Shown: positions 46,622 through 55,436 of the stretch, in pieces
How the letters are laid out: the number at the start of each line of letters is the position of its first letter
Position numbering within the stretch: position 1 is the stretch's first letter
Assembly (NCBI RefSeq): GCF_040110915.1
Contig: NZ_CP157793.1
Coordinates: 4,029,001 to 4,093,000 of the forward strand
DNA from: Stappia sp.
GTDB lineage: Bacteria > Pseudomonadota > Alphaproteobacteria > Rhizobiales > Stappiaceae
DNA length: 64,000 nt
Direction of reading: 5' to 3'
Program-made: the position numbers and the translations under genes
The notes under the pieces: model-generated
Told to the model about the DNA's origin: nothing
The model's database searches: none
The model's input: the letters and a program-made list of their open reading frames with translations, nothing else

Positions 46622-46996
46622 TCATCGACACGTCGCCGTGTCGCCCTGCGCCCCCTCCGGTTCGACGCGGACGCGGGTCACCCCCTGCCTCAGAAATCCG
46701 AGCTCGCGCGCCGCGCGCCGCGACACGTCGACGATCCGGCCCCGGACGAAGGGGCCGCGGTCGACCACCGTCAGCGCGATGCTTCGGCCATTGGCGAGGT
46801 TGGTGACGGTTATCCGCGTGCCGAAGGGCAGGCTCGGGTGGGCCGCGGTGAGGGCCTCCGGGTCGGCCTGGGTGCCGCTCGCGGTGAGGCCGCGCAGCTG
46901 ATACCAGGAGGCCCTGCCACATTCCGCAGGGGATGCGGCGGCGTTTCCGGATATCGATACTGTCAAAAACACGGAAAGAGTCAGGTTGCGAATCAC
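46622..46996 (-). CDS. RlpA-like double-psi beta-barrel protein
   Basis: A 124-aa secreted protein with a signal peptide (residues 1-22, ending NAAA) and a double-psi beta-barrel of the RlpA type. GRASWYQLRGLTASGTQADP, PFGTRITVTNLANGRSIALT and VVDRGPFVRGRIVDVSRRAA are all canonical. Without a SPOR domain or lipobox, it is a minimal form. RlpA proteins are lytic transglycosylases acting on stripped glycan strands. The start codon is GTG at 46996. It diverges from the GGDEF-EAL gene over a 200-bp AT-rich spacer that includes the palindrome TTCACACGTGAA at 47039-47050. Confidence 0.88.
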   Translation of the reverse strand: MIRNLTLSVFLTVSISGNAAASPAECGRASWYQLRGLTASGTQADPEALTAAHPSLPFGTRITVTNLANGRSIALTVVDRGPFVRGRIVDVSRRAARELGFLRQGVTRVRVEPEGAQGDTATCR

Positions 46997-47196
46997 CGAA
47001 TCACATCCTTATTTTCGATAGGTCATTTATAGCTTTTATTCACACGTGAACTTTCGATCTGCACAGGTTGTCTTCATGGGATTCCTTAGAGGCATTTTTA
47101 GGATGGTTGAGCGCATGCCTGCCGGGCGAGGGGCCGTTTCGGGCACTGAGGGTCCGGATTCTGGTTGGGGGGACTGGAGTTGGGCGAGGCACGACG

Positions 47197-49296
47197 ATGA
47201 CGGATCGTGAGGACGCGGATCCTCGGCGCACCGGCAGCGGGTCGCATGGCATCGAGGACGGCCTGCATGCCCGGGTGATCGCGGCGTCGCCCGATCCCAT
47301 CTACTATTGCACGCCGGATTATGTCGTCCGCGAGGCGAATGCGCTCTATGCCGAAATCGGCGGGCACACGCGCGATCATGCCATTGGCCGCACCGTCGCG
47401 GATCTGGTGGGCCCTTCCGTCTTTCAGTATCGGCGCCCGCAGCTCGACAAGGCGTTGTCCGGTGTCGCGACGACGCTGCAGGCCGGCGTCGACGTGCCGG
47501 GCAAGGGGCGGCGTTACTACGATGTGACCTATCAGCCGGTCCGCGACACGAAGGGCACGGTCATCGGCGTCGCCGCCTTCGGGCGCGACGTCACGGAGCT
47601 CAAGCGCGCGGACGATGCGTTGCGCATGTACAAGAGCGTCATCTCGCAGATGGCCGATCGCATCTCCATCATCGACCGCGACTATCGCTACAAGATGACC
47701 AACGAGAGCAATGCGCGCTGGTATGGCGACGAACCGGAGCACTTCGTCGGGCGCCCGGTCGAGAGGCTCGTCGGCCAGCAGCGGTTCGAACGGGAGGTCA
47801 AACCCACCCTCGAGCGCTGTTTCGCCGGCGAAACGGTGGAGTATGATTTTGACACCACGGCGCCGGACGGTCGGGCCGTGATCATCGGGGCGCGGCTCGA
47901 GCCGTTCCGCAACGGGTCCGGTGCCATCGAGGGGGCGGTCGTCACCCTGCGTGACGTGACCGAAAACCGACGGCTCGCCGACCGGCTGGAAAAGCTGGCG
48001 CTGGCCGACGATCTCACCGGGCTCGCCAACCGCCGCGCCTTCGAGAAATGGCTCGACCTGCGCCTGACGAAGCTGGCCGAGGGCAATGTGACACTCAGCG
48101 GCTTCAGCGTGGTCTTCATCGATCTCGACGACTTCAAGATCGTCAACGACACGGCCGGCCACGGCGCGGGGGACCGCTTCCTGCAAAGCATCGCCGAGCG
48201 GCTGGCGTCCTTCGCGTCCGACACGGTGCATGTCGCGCGCATCGGCGGCGACGAGTTCGGCTTCGTGATCGACGGCGAGAACCGGGAGTACGCCCGCGCC
48301 CTGTGCGGCGGGATTCTCAAGGCGTTCGACCGCCATCATTTCGCCAGCGAGGGCATGACCTTCCGCAGCGGCGCGAGCCTCGGGCTCGCCACCGTGACCC
48401 GCGACATGGTGCGCGCGCAGGACGCCGACATCGGCAACGTCCTGCAATGGGCCGATCACGCCTGCATGCAGGCGAAGGCGGCGGGCGGCCGCCGGCTGGT
48501 GGAGCATCGGGCCCGGGACGGCATCACCGCGACCCGGCGCACCGAAGTGCATCATCTCACGCTGATCGAGCAGGCGCTCGCCGAACCGGGCCTCCTGTCG
48601 CTGCAACGCATGCCGGTGGTCGACGTGGAAACGCGCGCGCCGGTGATGCACGAGATCCTGCTGCGCCTCGCCATGCCGGACGGGACGCTCCAGGGCCCCT
48701 CGCTCATTCTGGCCACCGCCGAGCGTCACGGCCTGATGCGCGACGTCGACCGCTGGATGGTCGAGGCGGTGCTGGACCGTCTCGAGCGGCGCCCGCCGGA
48801 GTTGCCGGTCGCGATCAACCTGTCGCACGACGCGCTGGGCAGCGCCGCCTTCGTCGATCCGCTTCTGGAGCGGCTGCAGGCCGCCCCCGCGATTGCCGAA
48901 AAGCTCGTCGTCGAGGTGTCGGAAACCGCGATCACCCGCCTCACGGCCGCAAGCTGGACCTGTCTCGGCGATCTGCGCCGTCTCGGCTGCCGGGTGACGC
49001 TCGACGACTTCGGCAAGGGGTTTTCATCCTTCTCCCAGCTTCGGGAAAACGCCTTCGACATGATCAAGATCGACCGCGTTCTGACCTCCGGCATCGCCGG
49101 CGATCCGGTCAAGCGCGCGGCCGTCTCCGGCGTGGTCGGACTGGCCGAGGCGCTCGACCTGCCCACGGTGGCGGAATACATCGAGGACGCGGACGGCTTC
49201 GCGCCCCTCGCCGACCTCGGCGTGCGCTACGCCCAGGGGCATTATCTCGGCCGGCCGACGCCCTGGGCCGACACGGTGGGGCCCGATACGGTGTAG
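47197..49296 (+). CDS. PAS-PAS-GGDEF-EAL cyclic-di-GMP signalling protein
   Basis: A 699-aa cytoplasmic signalling protein with two PAS domains (about 20-135 and 145-260), a GGDEF domain and an EAL domain. The cyclase motif GGDEF is intact at residues 350-354. In the EAL domain the signature reads EIL (Glu486) with Arg490, the Asp pair is DDFGKGFSSF (603-604), and later KIDRVLT and VAEYIED are close to consensus, so both activities are possible. No membrane segment is seen. The ATG at 47197 has GAGG about 8 bases upstream. Its last codons form part of a tandem repeat, described separately. Confidence 0.92.
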   Translation: MTDREDADPRRTGSGSHGIEDGLHARVIAASPDPIYYCTPDYVVREANALYAEIGGHTRDHAIGRTVADLVGPSVFQYRRPQLDKALSGVATTLQAGVDVPGKGRRYYDVTYQPVRDTKGTVIGVAAFGRDVTELKRADDALRMYKSVISQMADRISIIDRDYRYKMTNESNARWYGDEPEHFVGRPVERLVGQQRFEREVKPTLERCFAGETVEYDFDTTAPDGRAVIIGARLEPFRNGSGAIEGAVVTLRDVTENRRLADRLEKLALADDLTGLANRRAFEKWLDLRLTKLAEGNVTLSGFSVVFIDLDDFKIVNDTAGHGAGDRFLQSIAERLASFASDTVHVARIGGDEFGFVIDGENREYARALCGGILKAFDRHHFASEGMTFRSGASLGLATVTRDMVRAQDADIGNVLQWADHACMQAKAAGGRRLVEHRARDGITATRRTEVHHLTLIEQALAEPGLLSLQRMPVVDVETRAPVMHEILLRLAMPDGTLQGPSLILATAERHGLMRDVDRWMVEAVLDRLERRPPELPVAINLSHDALGSAAFVDPLLERLQAAPAIAEKLVVEVSETAITRLTAASWTCLGDLRRLGCRVTLDDFGKGFSSFSQLRENAFDMIKIDRVLTSGIAGDPVKRAAVSGVVGLAEALDLPTVAEYIEDADGFAPLADLGVRYAQGHYLGRPTPWADTVGPDTV

Positions 49297-49326
49297 CCCG
49301 ACACGGCGCGGCCCGAAACGGCGTGA
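49267..49326. repeat. Four 15-bp tandem repeats spanning the stop of the GGDEF-EAL gene
   Basis: Imperfect 15-bp units at 49267-49281, 49282-49296, 49297-49311 and 49312-49326, sharing the core CCCGANACGG. Units are in frame with the gene. Unit 2 ends in its TAG stop (49294-49296), and unit 4 ends in TGA (49324-49326), also in frame, so readthrough would add 10 residues. A change in copy number would alter the protein's tail. Confidence 0.85.
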
Positions 49327-49336
49327 GGCTGCGCGC

Positions 49337-50485
49337 TCAATCGGGGACCGTGGGGCGGGGCAGCGGGGCGCGCAGGTCCGGATCCTCGGGAAAGCGCTCC
49401 GCAATCGCGCGGTCGAGATCGGCCAGCCGCACCGCGTCGCCGACCGCGGCAAGCGCCGCCCGGCGCGCGCGCCACACCTGCTTGCGCCAGCGCTTGGGCA
49501 GGGCCCGCAAGGCGGGATCGGCGTCAAGCCCGGCCTGAAGCGCCGCGAGGCGGTCTGCCGCCTCTTGCGCCCGTCCGGCGGCGAGCAGGATCTCCCCGGC
49601 GAGCAGCGCATGGCCGGCATTGGCGCGCAGATGCGGGTCTTCGCTTGGATGGCCGGGCATCAGCCGGGTGAGATCGTCGGGGAGGTCTCCCTGCGCGAAG
49701 CGCCGCCCCGTATCGGCGAAGCGGACGAGATCCGCCCGTGTCTCGCGCGCGAGAAGGTCGCGGTCGGCGCAAAGGGCATCGAGGTTCCGGTCGAAGCGGG
49801 CGATCAGCTTGCGGATGACGTTCTGGCTGTAGAGATGGTCGTGGCTTGCGTGCGACGACCGCAATGTGAGCAGGCGGACGCGCGCCGGCAGGGTCGTGTC
49901 CATCAACGCTGCGGCGCCGGCGGCATCGACCGGGTCGAACAGGCCGAAGACGAGCGTGATCGGCGGTCCGGCCTCGGCGCGTCGCAAGGCGGCGGCCAGA
50001 TCCGGTCCGCGAACGTGTCCGCGCATGTGCTGCGCGCTTTGCGTGCCGGGCGCGCCGAGTTCGAATTCGGGACCGAAGGCGTAGATCGCCCCGTCGCCGC
50101 GCCGCAGGCCGGTCAGCAGCGCGCCATAGGCCCCCTTGGAGGCGCCGTAATGGATGACACGCGCCGGGCGTGCCGCCTGCACCGCCGCGTCAATGGCTGC
50201 GTCGATTGCCTGTTCGCAGCCGATGTACCAGCCGGCATCCGGTGCGTTGAGAAACAGGCAGGCGTGGCGCGTGGCTGAAAACAGCCGCTCCAGACCGAAG
50301 CGCCCCGGCGCCACCCGGGCCTGCGAATAGACGACGACGAGGCACGGCCCGGCTGCTCTTTCTTGCGCCGACCCAGCGTCCGGGCCCGCCGGGCGAAACC
50401 GCCAGACGAGACCGGTGTCGGGATCGTGCCCCCGTTGTTCCTCTCGCTCCGGCTCTTGCATTCCTGTCCCGATGCCTGTTGCCAC
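49337..50485 (-). CDS. Alpha/beta-hydrolase-like protein of unknown function
   Basis: A 382-aa soluble protein that I cannot name. Residues about 45-190 resemble an alpha/beta hydrolase: VVVYSQARVAPGRF, then a nucleophile-elbow-like ARVIHYGASKGAYGALLTGL (Ser in GASKG). A later SHASHDHLYSQNVIRKLIAR could carry the His. The C-terminal 130 residues (LRANAGHALLAGEILLAAGR) look like helical TPR-type repeats. The start could be the GTG at 50485 or the ATG at 50461. Similar proteins are often found with surface-polysaccharide genes, but none is near. Confidence 0.6.
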   Translation of the reverse strand: MATGIGTGMQEPEREEQRGHDPDTGLVWRFRPAGPDAGSAQERAAGPCLVVVYSQARVAPGRFGLERLFSATRHACLFLNAPDAGWYIGCEQAIDAAIDAAVQAARPARVIHYGASKGAYGALLTGLRRGDGAIYAFGPEFELGAPGTQSAQHMRGHVRGPDLAAALRRAEAGPPITLVFGLFDPVDAAGAAALMDTTLPARVRLLTLRSSHASHDHLYSQNVIRKLIARFDRNLDALCADRDLLARETRADLVRFADTGRRFAQGDLPDDLTRLMPGHPSEDPHLRANAGHALLAGEILLAAGRAQEAADRLAALQAGLDADPALRALPKRWRKQVWRARRAALAAVGDAVRLADLDRAIAERFPEDPDLRAPLPRPTVPD

Positions 50486-50560
50486 CGCAGATCAGAGATG
50501 CGCCAACGCCCGACCCGGCGCAAGGGCGCGGGCGGGTCGTTGCAATAAAGGCGGGGGCGA

Positions 50561-52345
50561 TCAGATCTGCGGGCCGATCCAGAAGTTCGCTTCGGTCGCC
50601 TTGCGCGGCTTGCGGGCTTCCGCGATATGCGCGGTGGCGGGATCGAGCGCGGCGAACGCCTCGTATTGGGTGAGGAACACCCGCCCGCTCAGATGCGCCA
50701 GGAACTCCGTGCCCTCCAGCCGGTCCATCACCGGTCCCTTGACCTCGGACAGATGGAAGCTGACGCCGGAATCCGACAGGCGGCGGTTGATCTCCTCCAG
50801 GCTTTCCAGCGCCGAGGCGTCGATCTCGTTCACCGCCGTGCACATCAGAACGACGTGTTTCAGTGCGGGACGTTCGGCGACGAATTCCAGCAGCCGGTCT
50901 TCCAGATAGCGGCTGTTGGCGAAAAACAGGCTTTCGTCGACGCGCACCGACAGCACGCTGTCGCCGGTGATCACCTGGTGCCGATTGACGTTTCGGAAGT
51001 GCTCCGTGCCCGGCACGATGCCGACGATGGCCATGTGCGGGCGCGAGTTGCGATAGAGATAGAGCGCGACGGAGACGGCGACGCCCGTCACCACGCCGGT
51101 CTCGACGCCGAAGCCGAGCGTCACGAGGATCGTGCCGGCCATGGCCGCGAAATCGCTCTTGGAATAGGCCCAGACCTGGCCGAGCGCCTTGAAGTCGACC
51201 AGCGACAGCACGGCGACGATGATGGTCGCGGCCAGCGTGGCCTGCGGCAGATTGGCGAGCAGCGGCGTGAGGAACAGGGTCGCCAGCGCAATGCCGACGG
51301 CGGTGAAGGCCCCAGCGGCCGGCGTGCGCGCACCTGCGTCGAAATTCACCACCGACCGGGCGAAGCCGCCGGTCACCGGATAGCCGCCGGAGACGGCCGA
51401 GGCGATGTTGGCCGTGCCGAGCCCGATCAGCTCCTGGTCGGGCACGATGCGCTGGCGCTTCTTGGCCGCGAGCGTCTGGGCGACGGAGACCGATTCCACG
51501 AAGCCGATCACCGAGATCAGCAGCGCCGGCACGGCGAGCTGCGACCACAGGTCGAGGCTGACCGGCGGCAGCGTCGGCATCGGCAGGCCGGTGGGAATGT
51601 CGCCGACGAGGCGCACGCCCTTGTCGCCCAGCGAAAAGACCACCGCCGCGACGGTGGTGACCGCGACCGCCGCGACCGGGCCGGCCTTGGCGATCACATC
51701 GGCCATGCGCGGGCCGAGGCCGGCCTTGCGCATCAGCGGCTTCAGACCGCTGCGCACCCAGAACAGGAAGATCGTGGCGGGAACGCCGACGGCGAGCGTG
51801 TAGATATTGGTCTCGGGCAGCGCCGCGACCAGCGCGACCACCAGCTCGAACAGGTTGTGACCGCTGGCCGGCACGCCGAGCAGATGCTTGAGCTGGCTGG
51901 CGGCGATGATCAGACCCGAGGCCGTGATGAAGCCGGAAATCACCGGATGGCTCAGGAGATTGGCGAGAAACCCGAGGCGGAACACGCCCATCACCAGAAG
52001 CATCAGGCCGGACAGGAAGGCGAGCGCGATGGCCGCGCCGAGATACTCCGGCGTGCCCTGCTGCGCCAGTTCGCCGACCGCCGAGGCGGTCATCAGCGAG
52101 ACCACGGCGACCGGCCCGACGGCCAGCGCCCGGCTGGTGCCGAACAGCGCATAGGCGACCAGCGGCAGGATCGAGGCATAAAGCCCGATCTCCGGCGGCA
52201 GGCCCGCGAGCAGCGCATAGGCCAGCGACTGCGGGATCAGCATGATCGTGACGATCAGCGCCGCGATCAGGTCGTCGGTCGCCGTGTCGCGCGTGTAGCT
52301 GCGGCCCCAGTCGAGAATGGGGAGGTAGGACGCGAGCTTCTTCAT
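50561..52345 (-). CDS. SulP family inorganic anion transporter with STAS domain
   Basis: A 594-aa SulP permease with 10-12 membrane helices and a cytoplasmic STAS domain (about residues 435-555; LKHVVLMCTAVNEIDASALE). Landmarks are MLIPQSLAYALLAGLPPEIG and SAVSGGYPVTGGFARSVVNF. SulP proteins carry sulfate, bicarbonate or dicarboxylates; the sulfur-oxidation neighbours favour sulfate or a related anion, perhaps export or uptake linked to sulfide oxidation. It is the last gene of the operon controlled from the ArsR spacer, 163 bp after the DUF442 gene. Confidence 0.9.
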   Translation of the reverse strand: MKKLASYLPILDWGRSYTRDTATDDLIAALIVTIMLIPQSLAYALLAGLPPEIGLYASILPLVAYALFGTSRALAVGPVAVVSLMTASAVGELAQQGTPEYLGAAIALAFLSGLMLLVMGVFRLGFLANLLSHPVISGFITASGLIIAASQLKHLLGVPASGHNLFELVVALVAALPETNIYTLAVGVPATIFLFWVRSGLKPLMRKAGLGPRMADVIAKAGPVAAVAVTTVAAVVFSLGDKGVRLVGDIPTGLPMPTLPPVSLDLWSQLAVPALLISVIGFVESVSVAQTLAAKKRQRIVPDQELIGLGTANIASAVSGGYPVTGGFARSVVNFDAGARTPAAGAFTAVGIALATLFLTPLLANLPQATLAATIIVAVLSLVDFKALGQVWAYSKSDFAAMAGTILVTLGFGVETGVVTGVAVSVALYLYRNSRPHMAIVGIVPGTEHFRNVNRHQVITGDSVLSVRVDESLFFANSRYLEDRLLEFVAERPALKHVVLMCTAVNEIDASALESLEEINRRLSDSGVSFHLSEVKGPVMDRLEGTEFLAHLSGRVFLTQYEAFAALDPATAHIAEARKPRKATEANFWIGPQI

Positions 52346-52433
52346 GGGGGCGTCTCGTCTTGATCGTTTGGCGGTGTCGCCTGGCGGTCGGGCGGTTCCG
52401 GAGGGTTCCGGACAAAAGGCACGAAGGTACCGT

Positions 52434-52457
52434 CCGGGCGGATCGCGGTCCGCCCGG
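52434..52457 (-). promoter_or_regulatory. Hairpin between the DUF442 gene and sulP
   Basis: A perfect 9-bp stem CCGGGCGGA (52434-52442) / TCCGCCCGG (52449-52457) with a 6-nt loop lies in the 162-bp gap. No T tract follows on the minus strand, so it is more likely a processing or stability element than a terminator. Confidence 0.4.
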
Positions 52458-52507
52458 TCGGGGTCGGTCGGGGGAAATGAAGCGTCGCCCGTTCCGCGGG
52501 CGCGCAA

Positions 52508-52936
52508 CTATCCGGTTTCGGCGAGCCGGGCGAGAACCGGGCGCAGGCCGGAGAGGTCGTACCCGGCCTCGGCCGCCAGACGGATCACCTCGTCCGGATC
52601 GCGCTGCCCGGCCTGGGTCAGCGCCCACAGGTTGATGGAGCGCGTGCCCGTGCGGCAGAAGGCGAAGACCGGGCCTTGCGCCGCGTCGAGGATCTTGCGC
52701 AGGCCCTCGACGAGATCGGGGGCGATCCCCTCGCGGCCGATCGGCAGGCTGGCGTAGGAAAGCCCCGCCGCCTCCGCCGCCGCCGCGATCTCCGCGCCCG
52801 CCGGCTGGTCGAAGGCCTCGCCGTCGGGACGGTTGTTGACGATGGCGACGAAGCCCGCGTCGCGGATCGCCGCGACGTCCTCCGGCCGGATCTGGTAGGC
52901 GACGGTGATCGTGTCGTCGACCTTGGCGGTTTGCAT
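52508..52936 (-). CDS. TIGR01244/DUF442 family sulfurtransferase or phosphatase-like protein
   Basis: A 142-aa stand-alone DUF442 protein (beta-lactamase hydrolase-like, rhodanese/phosphatase fold). IVNNRPDGEAFDQPAG and the catalytic loop VFAFCRTGTRSINLWAL show the active-site Cys. In the Agrobacterium/Xylella BigR system the same domain is fused to a metallo-beta-lactamase domain in Blh; here it is a separate gene next to the MBL gene. It probably handles sulfane sulfur released during sulfide oxidation. Confidence 0.88.
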   Translation of the reverse strand: MQTAKVDDTITVAYQIRPEDVAAIRDAGFVAIVNNRPDGEAFDQPAGAEIAAAAEAAGLSYASLPIGREGIAPDLVEGLRKILDAAQGPVFAFCRTGTRSINLWALTQAGQRDPDEVIRLAAEAGYDLSGLRPVLARLAETG

Positions 52937-52983
52937 GCCCGATTGTCCTCGCGTCGTTTGTCCTTCCGCGGTGTCCGCGGTCG

Positions 52984-53877
52984 TCAAAGTTCGTTGACCG
53001 GCACCTTGAGGAAGGTCTTGCCCTGATCGTCCTTGGGCGGCAGGCGCCCGGCGCGCATGTTGACCTGAATGGACGGGATGATCAATTTCGGCATGTCGAG
53101 CGTCGCGTCGCGCTCTGTGCGCATCTTGACGAATTCTTCCTCGGTGATCCCGTCGCGGGCGTGGATATTGTGCTGGCGTTCCTCCGCGACCGTGGTTTCC
53201 CAGCGGATCTCGCGGCCGTTCGGGCCGTAGTCGTGGCACATGAACAGGCGGAAACTGTCGGGCAGGGTCAGCACCTTGCGGATCGAGCGGTAGAGCTCGC
53301 CCGCGTCGCCGCCGGGAAAGTCCGCCCGCGCGGTGCCGCCGTCCGGCATGAACAGCGTGTCTCCGACGAAGACCGCATCGCCCATCACATGCGTCATGCA
53401 GGCCGGCGTGTGCCCCGGCGTATGCATGGCGAAACAGCTCATCTTGCCGACGGTGTAGGTGTCGCCGTCCTTGAACAGCCGGTCGAACTGCGACCCGTCG
53501 CGCTGGAATTCGGTGCCTTCGTTGAAGACCTTGCCGAAGGTGTCCTGCACGACGGTGATGTTCTCGCCGATGCCGATCTTGCCGCCGAGCTTCTCCTGGA
53601 TGTAGGGCGCGGCGGAGAGATGATCGGCGTGCACATGGGTCTCGATCAGCCATTCCAGCTCAAGGCCATTGGCGCGGATGTGCTCGATGATCCTGTCGGC
53701 GGAGGCGAAGGAAATCCGGCCGGCCGCATAGTCGATGTCCATGACGCTGTCGACGACGGCGCAGGCGTTGGAGGCGGGGTCCTTCACCACGTAGGAGATG
53801 GTGTTGGTGGGTTCGTCGAAAAAGGCGGTGACGTCGGGCTTGGTCGCGACGTCGACCGGGTAGCAATGGGCACTCAT
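52984..53877 (-). CDS. MBL-fold hydrolase, persulfide-dioxygenase-like
   Basis: A 297-aa metallo-beta-lactamase-fold protein of the Blh/ETHE1 group, which oxidises persulfides to sulfite with a mononuclear iron. The metal site ETHVHADH (His81, His83, Asp85, His86) is intact, with later MHTPGHTPACM and VFVGDTLFMPDGGTARADFP. It starts 79 bp after the upstream YeeE/YedE gene and is followed by the DUF442 gene. The substrate (glutathione persulfide) is inferred from the family and the locus. Confidence 0.9.
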   Translation of the reverse strand: MSAHCYPVDVATKPDVTAFFDEPTNTISYVVKDPASNACAVVDSVMDIDYAAGRISFASADRIIEHIRANGLELEWLIETHVHADHLSAAPYIQEKLGGKIGIGENITVVQDTFGKVFNEGTEFQRDGSQFDRLFKDGDTYTVGKMSCFAMHTPGHTPACMTHVMGDAVFVGDTLFMPDGGTARADFPGGDAGELYRSIRKVLTLPDSFRLFMCHDYGPNGREIRWETTVAEERQHNIHARDGITEEEFVKMRTERDATLDMPKLIIPSIQVNMRAGRLPPKDDQGKTFLKVPVNEL

Positions 53878-53956
53878 CTCGATCGCTCCTTGGGTTTGCG
53901 TTGAGGGATCGTGTTGGACTTGGGGTGTGCGGCCGACCTGTTCGGCCGGCCGGCCG

Positions 53957-54397
53957 TCAGCTCGTTTGCGCGGCGGTGCGGGCGCGGGCGGTCTCGACGA
54001 TCTTGGCGAGCCCCATGCCGACCACGAGCGCGGCGACGAAGATGACCGGCTCGGCGCGACCGAGCCCCAGCGCGGGGACGGCGCCGCCCGGACAGAAGCC
54101 GGACAGGCCCCAGCCGACGCCGAAGGTCGCCGCCCCGCCGATCAGGCGCAGGTCGAGATCCGTCTTGCTGGGCAGGGCGAAGCCGTTGGCGAGCAGCGGA
54201 TGCGACTTGGCCAGGACGAGGCGGAAGCCGATGGCCGTGACCACCAGCGCGCCGCCCATCACGAAGGCGAGGCTCGGGTCCCAGGTGCCGAAGACGTCGA
54301 AGAAGTTGAGCACCTTCGCCGGATTGGCCATGCCCGAAACCAGGATGCCGATGCCGAAGACGATGCCGATGAGAAAGGAAACCGCGATCTTGGCCAT
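53957..54397 (-). CDS. YeeE/YedE family membrane protein 2 (DUF6691 type)
   Basis: A 146-aa membrane protein with about four helices, half the size of full YeeE/YedE proteins. GLSGFCPGGAVPALGLG holds the conserved Cys thought to pass sulfur species (thiosulfate) through the pore. It follows the first YeeE/YedE gene by 4 bp, and the two probably form one transporter. It ends 79 bp before the MBL gene. Confidence 0.9.
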   Translation of the reverse strand: MAKIAVSFLIGIVFGIGILVSGMANPAKVLNFFDVFGTWDPSLAFVMGGALVVTAIGFRLVLAKSHPLLANGFALPSKTDLDLRLIGGAATFGVGWGLSGFCPGGAVPALGLGRAEPVIFVAALVVGMGLAKIVETARARTAAQTS

Positions 54398-54401
54398 GGG
54401 A

Positions 54402-54830
54402 TCAGCCTCCGAAGACGTGGCGCACGAGATAGACGGTGACGCCCGTCGTCGCCATGAAGGTGAGGGTCGCGGCGATCGAGCGCGCGGAAAGCCGCGCCAT
54501 GCCGCACACGCCGTGGCCCGACGTGCAGCCGCTGCCGTAGGAGACGCCGATGCCGGCGATCACGCCGCCGACGACCAGCATCGTGGTGGTCACCGGAACC
54601 TCGATCTGCGGCATCTGGCCGGTCGCCGCCAGCATCACGAGCGGGGCGGCGACCATGCCGGCGAGAAACGCCAGCCGCCAGCCCCAGTCGCCGTCGGTGA
54701 TCGGCGGCAGCAGGTTGCCCAGCATGCCGGAGATACCGGCGATACGTCCGATCGCGGCCATCAGCGCGACCGAGGCGAGGCCGATGAGAAGTCCGCCGGC
54801 GGCGGACAGAACAGGTGTGAATTCGGTCAT
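54402..54830 (-). CDS. YeeE/YedE family membrane protein 1
   Basis: A 142-aa membrane protein with four hydrophobic segments; [20 protein letters not shown] carries the conserved Cys residues of the thiosulfate/sulfur transporter family. It is the first gene of the sulfur operon and diverges from the ArsR-type regulator across 171 bp. With its neighbour it likely moves sulfur compounds across the inner membrane. Confidence 0.9.
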   Translation of the reverse strand: MTEFTPVLSAAGGLLIGLASVALMAAIGRIAGISGMLGNLLPPITDGDWGWRLAFLAGMVAAPLVMLAATGQMPQIEVPVTTTMLVVGGVIAGIGVSYGSGCTSGHGVCGMARLSARSIAATLTFMATTGVTVYLVRHVFGG

Positions 54831-54985
54831 GTCTCCTCACGTTCCTCTTGTGAGAACGCCCCCTTGTGAACGGTGCCGCCGGGGATCCGGCCGACGTCCG
54901 GCGCAGCCCCGCCGGAAACGCCGGCAGGGACGGCCGGTGACGGTCGCCCCTGCGGTGAAACGCTCGTTGCAAATATATAAGGATA

Positions 54986-54998
54986 TGCTAATTTAGCA
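54986..54998. promoter_or_regulatory. Operator palindrome for the ArsR/BigR-type repressor
   Basis: The perfect palindrome TGCTAATTTAGCA ends 3 bp before the regulator's ATG, in a strongly AT-rich region. On the minus strand a possible promoter of the sulfur operon (TTGCTA, 17 bp, ATATTT) overlaps it at the -35. Bound repressor would therefore block both the operon and its own gene. Confidence 0.6.
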
Positions 54999-55001
54999 AG
55001 T

Positions 55002-55436
55002 ATGAATATTCAATATCTGGAAGATAACGCCGACCGCGCCGCGACGATGCTGGCCTCCATGGCCAATGCGCGGCGGCTGATGATGCTGTGTCATCTGGTC
55101 GACGGCGAGTGCAGCGTCGGCGCGCTGGCCGAGCACGTCGGCCTGAGCCAGTCGGCGCTCTCGCAGCATCTGGCGCGCATGCGCGCGCTCGGGCTGGTGG
55201 TGGCGCGCCGCGATGGCCAGACGGTCTATTACCGCCTGGCGAGCCGGGAGGTGATGGCGGTGCTGGAGACGCTGCACGCGCTTTACTGCCCGCCGCAGAC
55301 GGGCAAGGGGGCTGGAAAGGGTGCCGCAAAGGCGGTTACATCGCCCGCTCCGGCGGAGAGCGCCGGGCCGGACACGCCCTCCGCGCCGGAAGAGGCCGAG
55401 GCGTCAGAGACCCTTGTCGAGGTCCGTCCCGCCTAG
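55002..55436 (+). CDS. ArsR-family persulfide-sensing repressor (BigR/SqrR-like)
   Basis: A 144-aa winged-helix repressor of the ArsR group. VGLSQSALSQHLARMRALGL is the recognition helix region. Cys37 (GECSVGAL) and Cys96 (LYCPPQ) sit where BigR/SqrR use a Cys pair that forms a tetrasulfide bridge with persulfides; Cys30 is an extra one. The last 45 residues are a low-complexity Ala/Pro/Glu tail not found in the core family. Location opposite the sulfur operon supports the role. Its 3' end overlaps the convergent LssY-like gene by 33 bp. Confidence 0.88.
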   Translation: MNIQYLEDNADRAATMLASMANARRLMMLCHLVDGECSVGALAEHVGLSQSALSQHLARMRALGLVVARRDGQTVYYRLASREVMAVLETLHALYCPPQTGKGAGKGAAKAVTSPAPAESAGPDTPSAPEEAEASETLVEVRPA

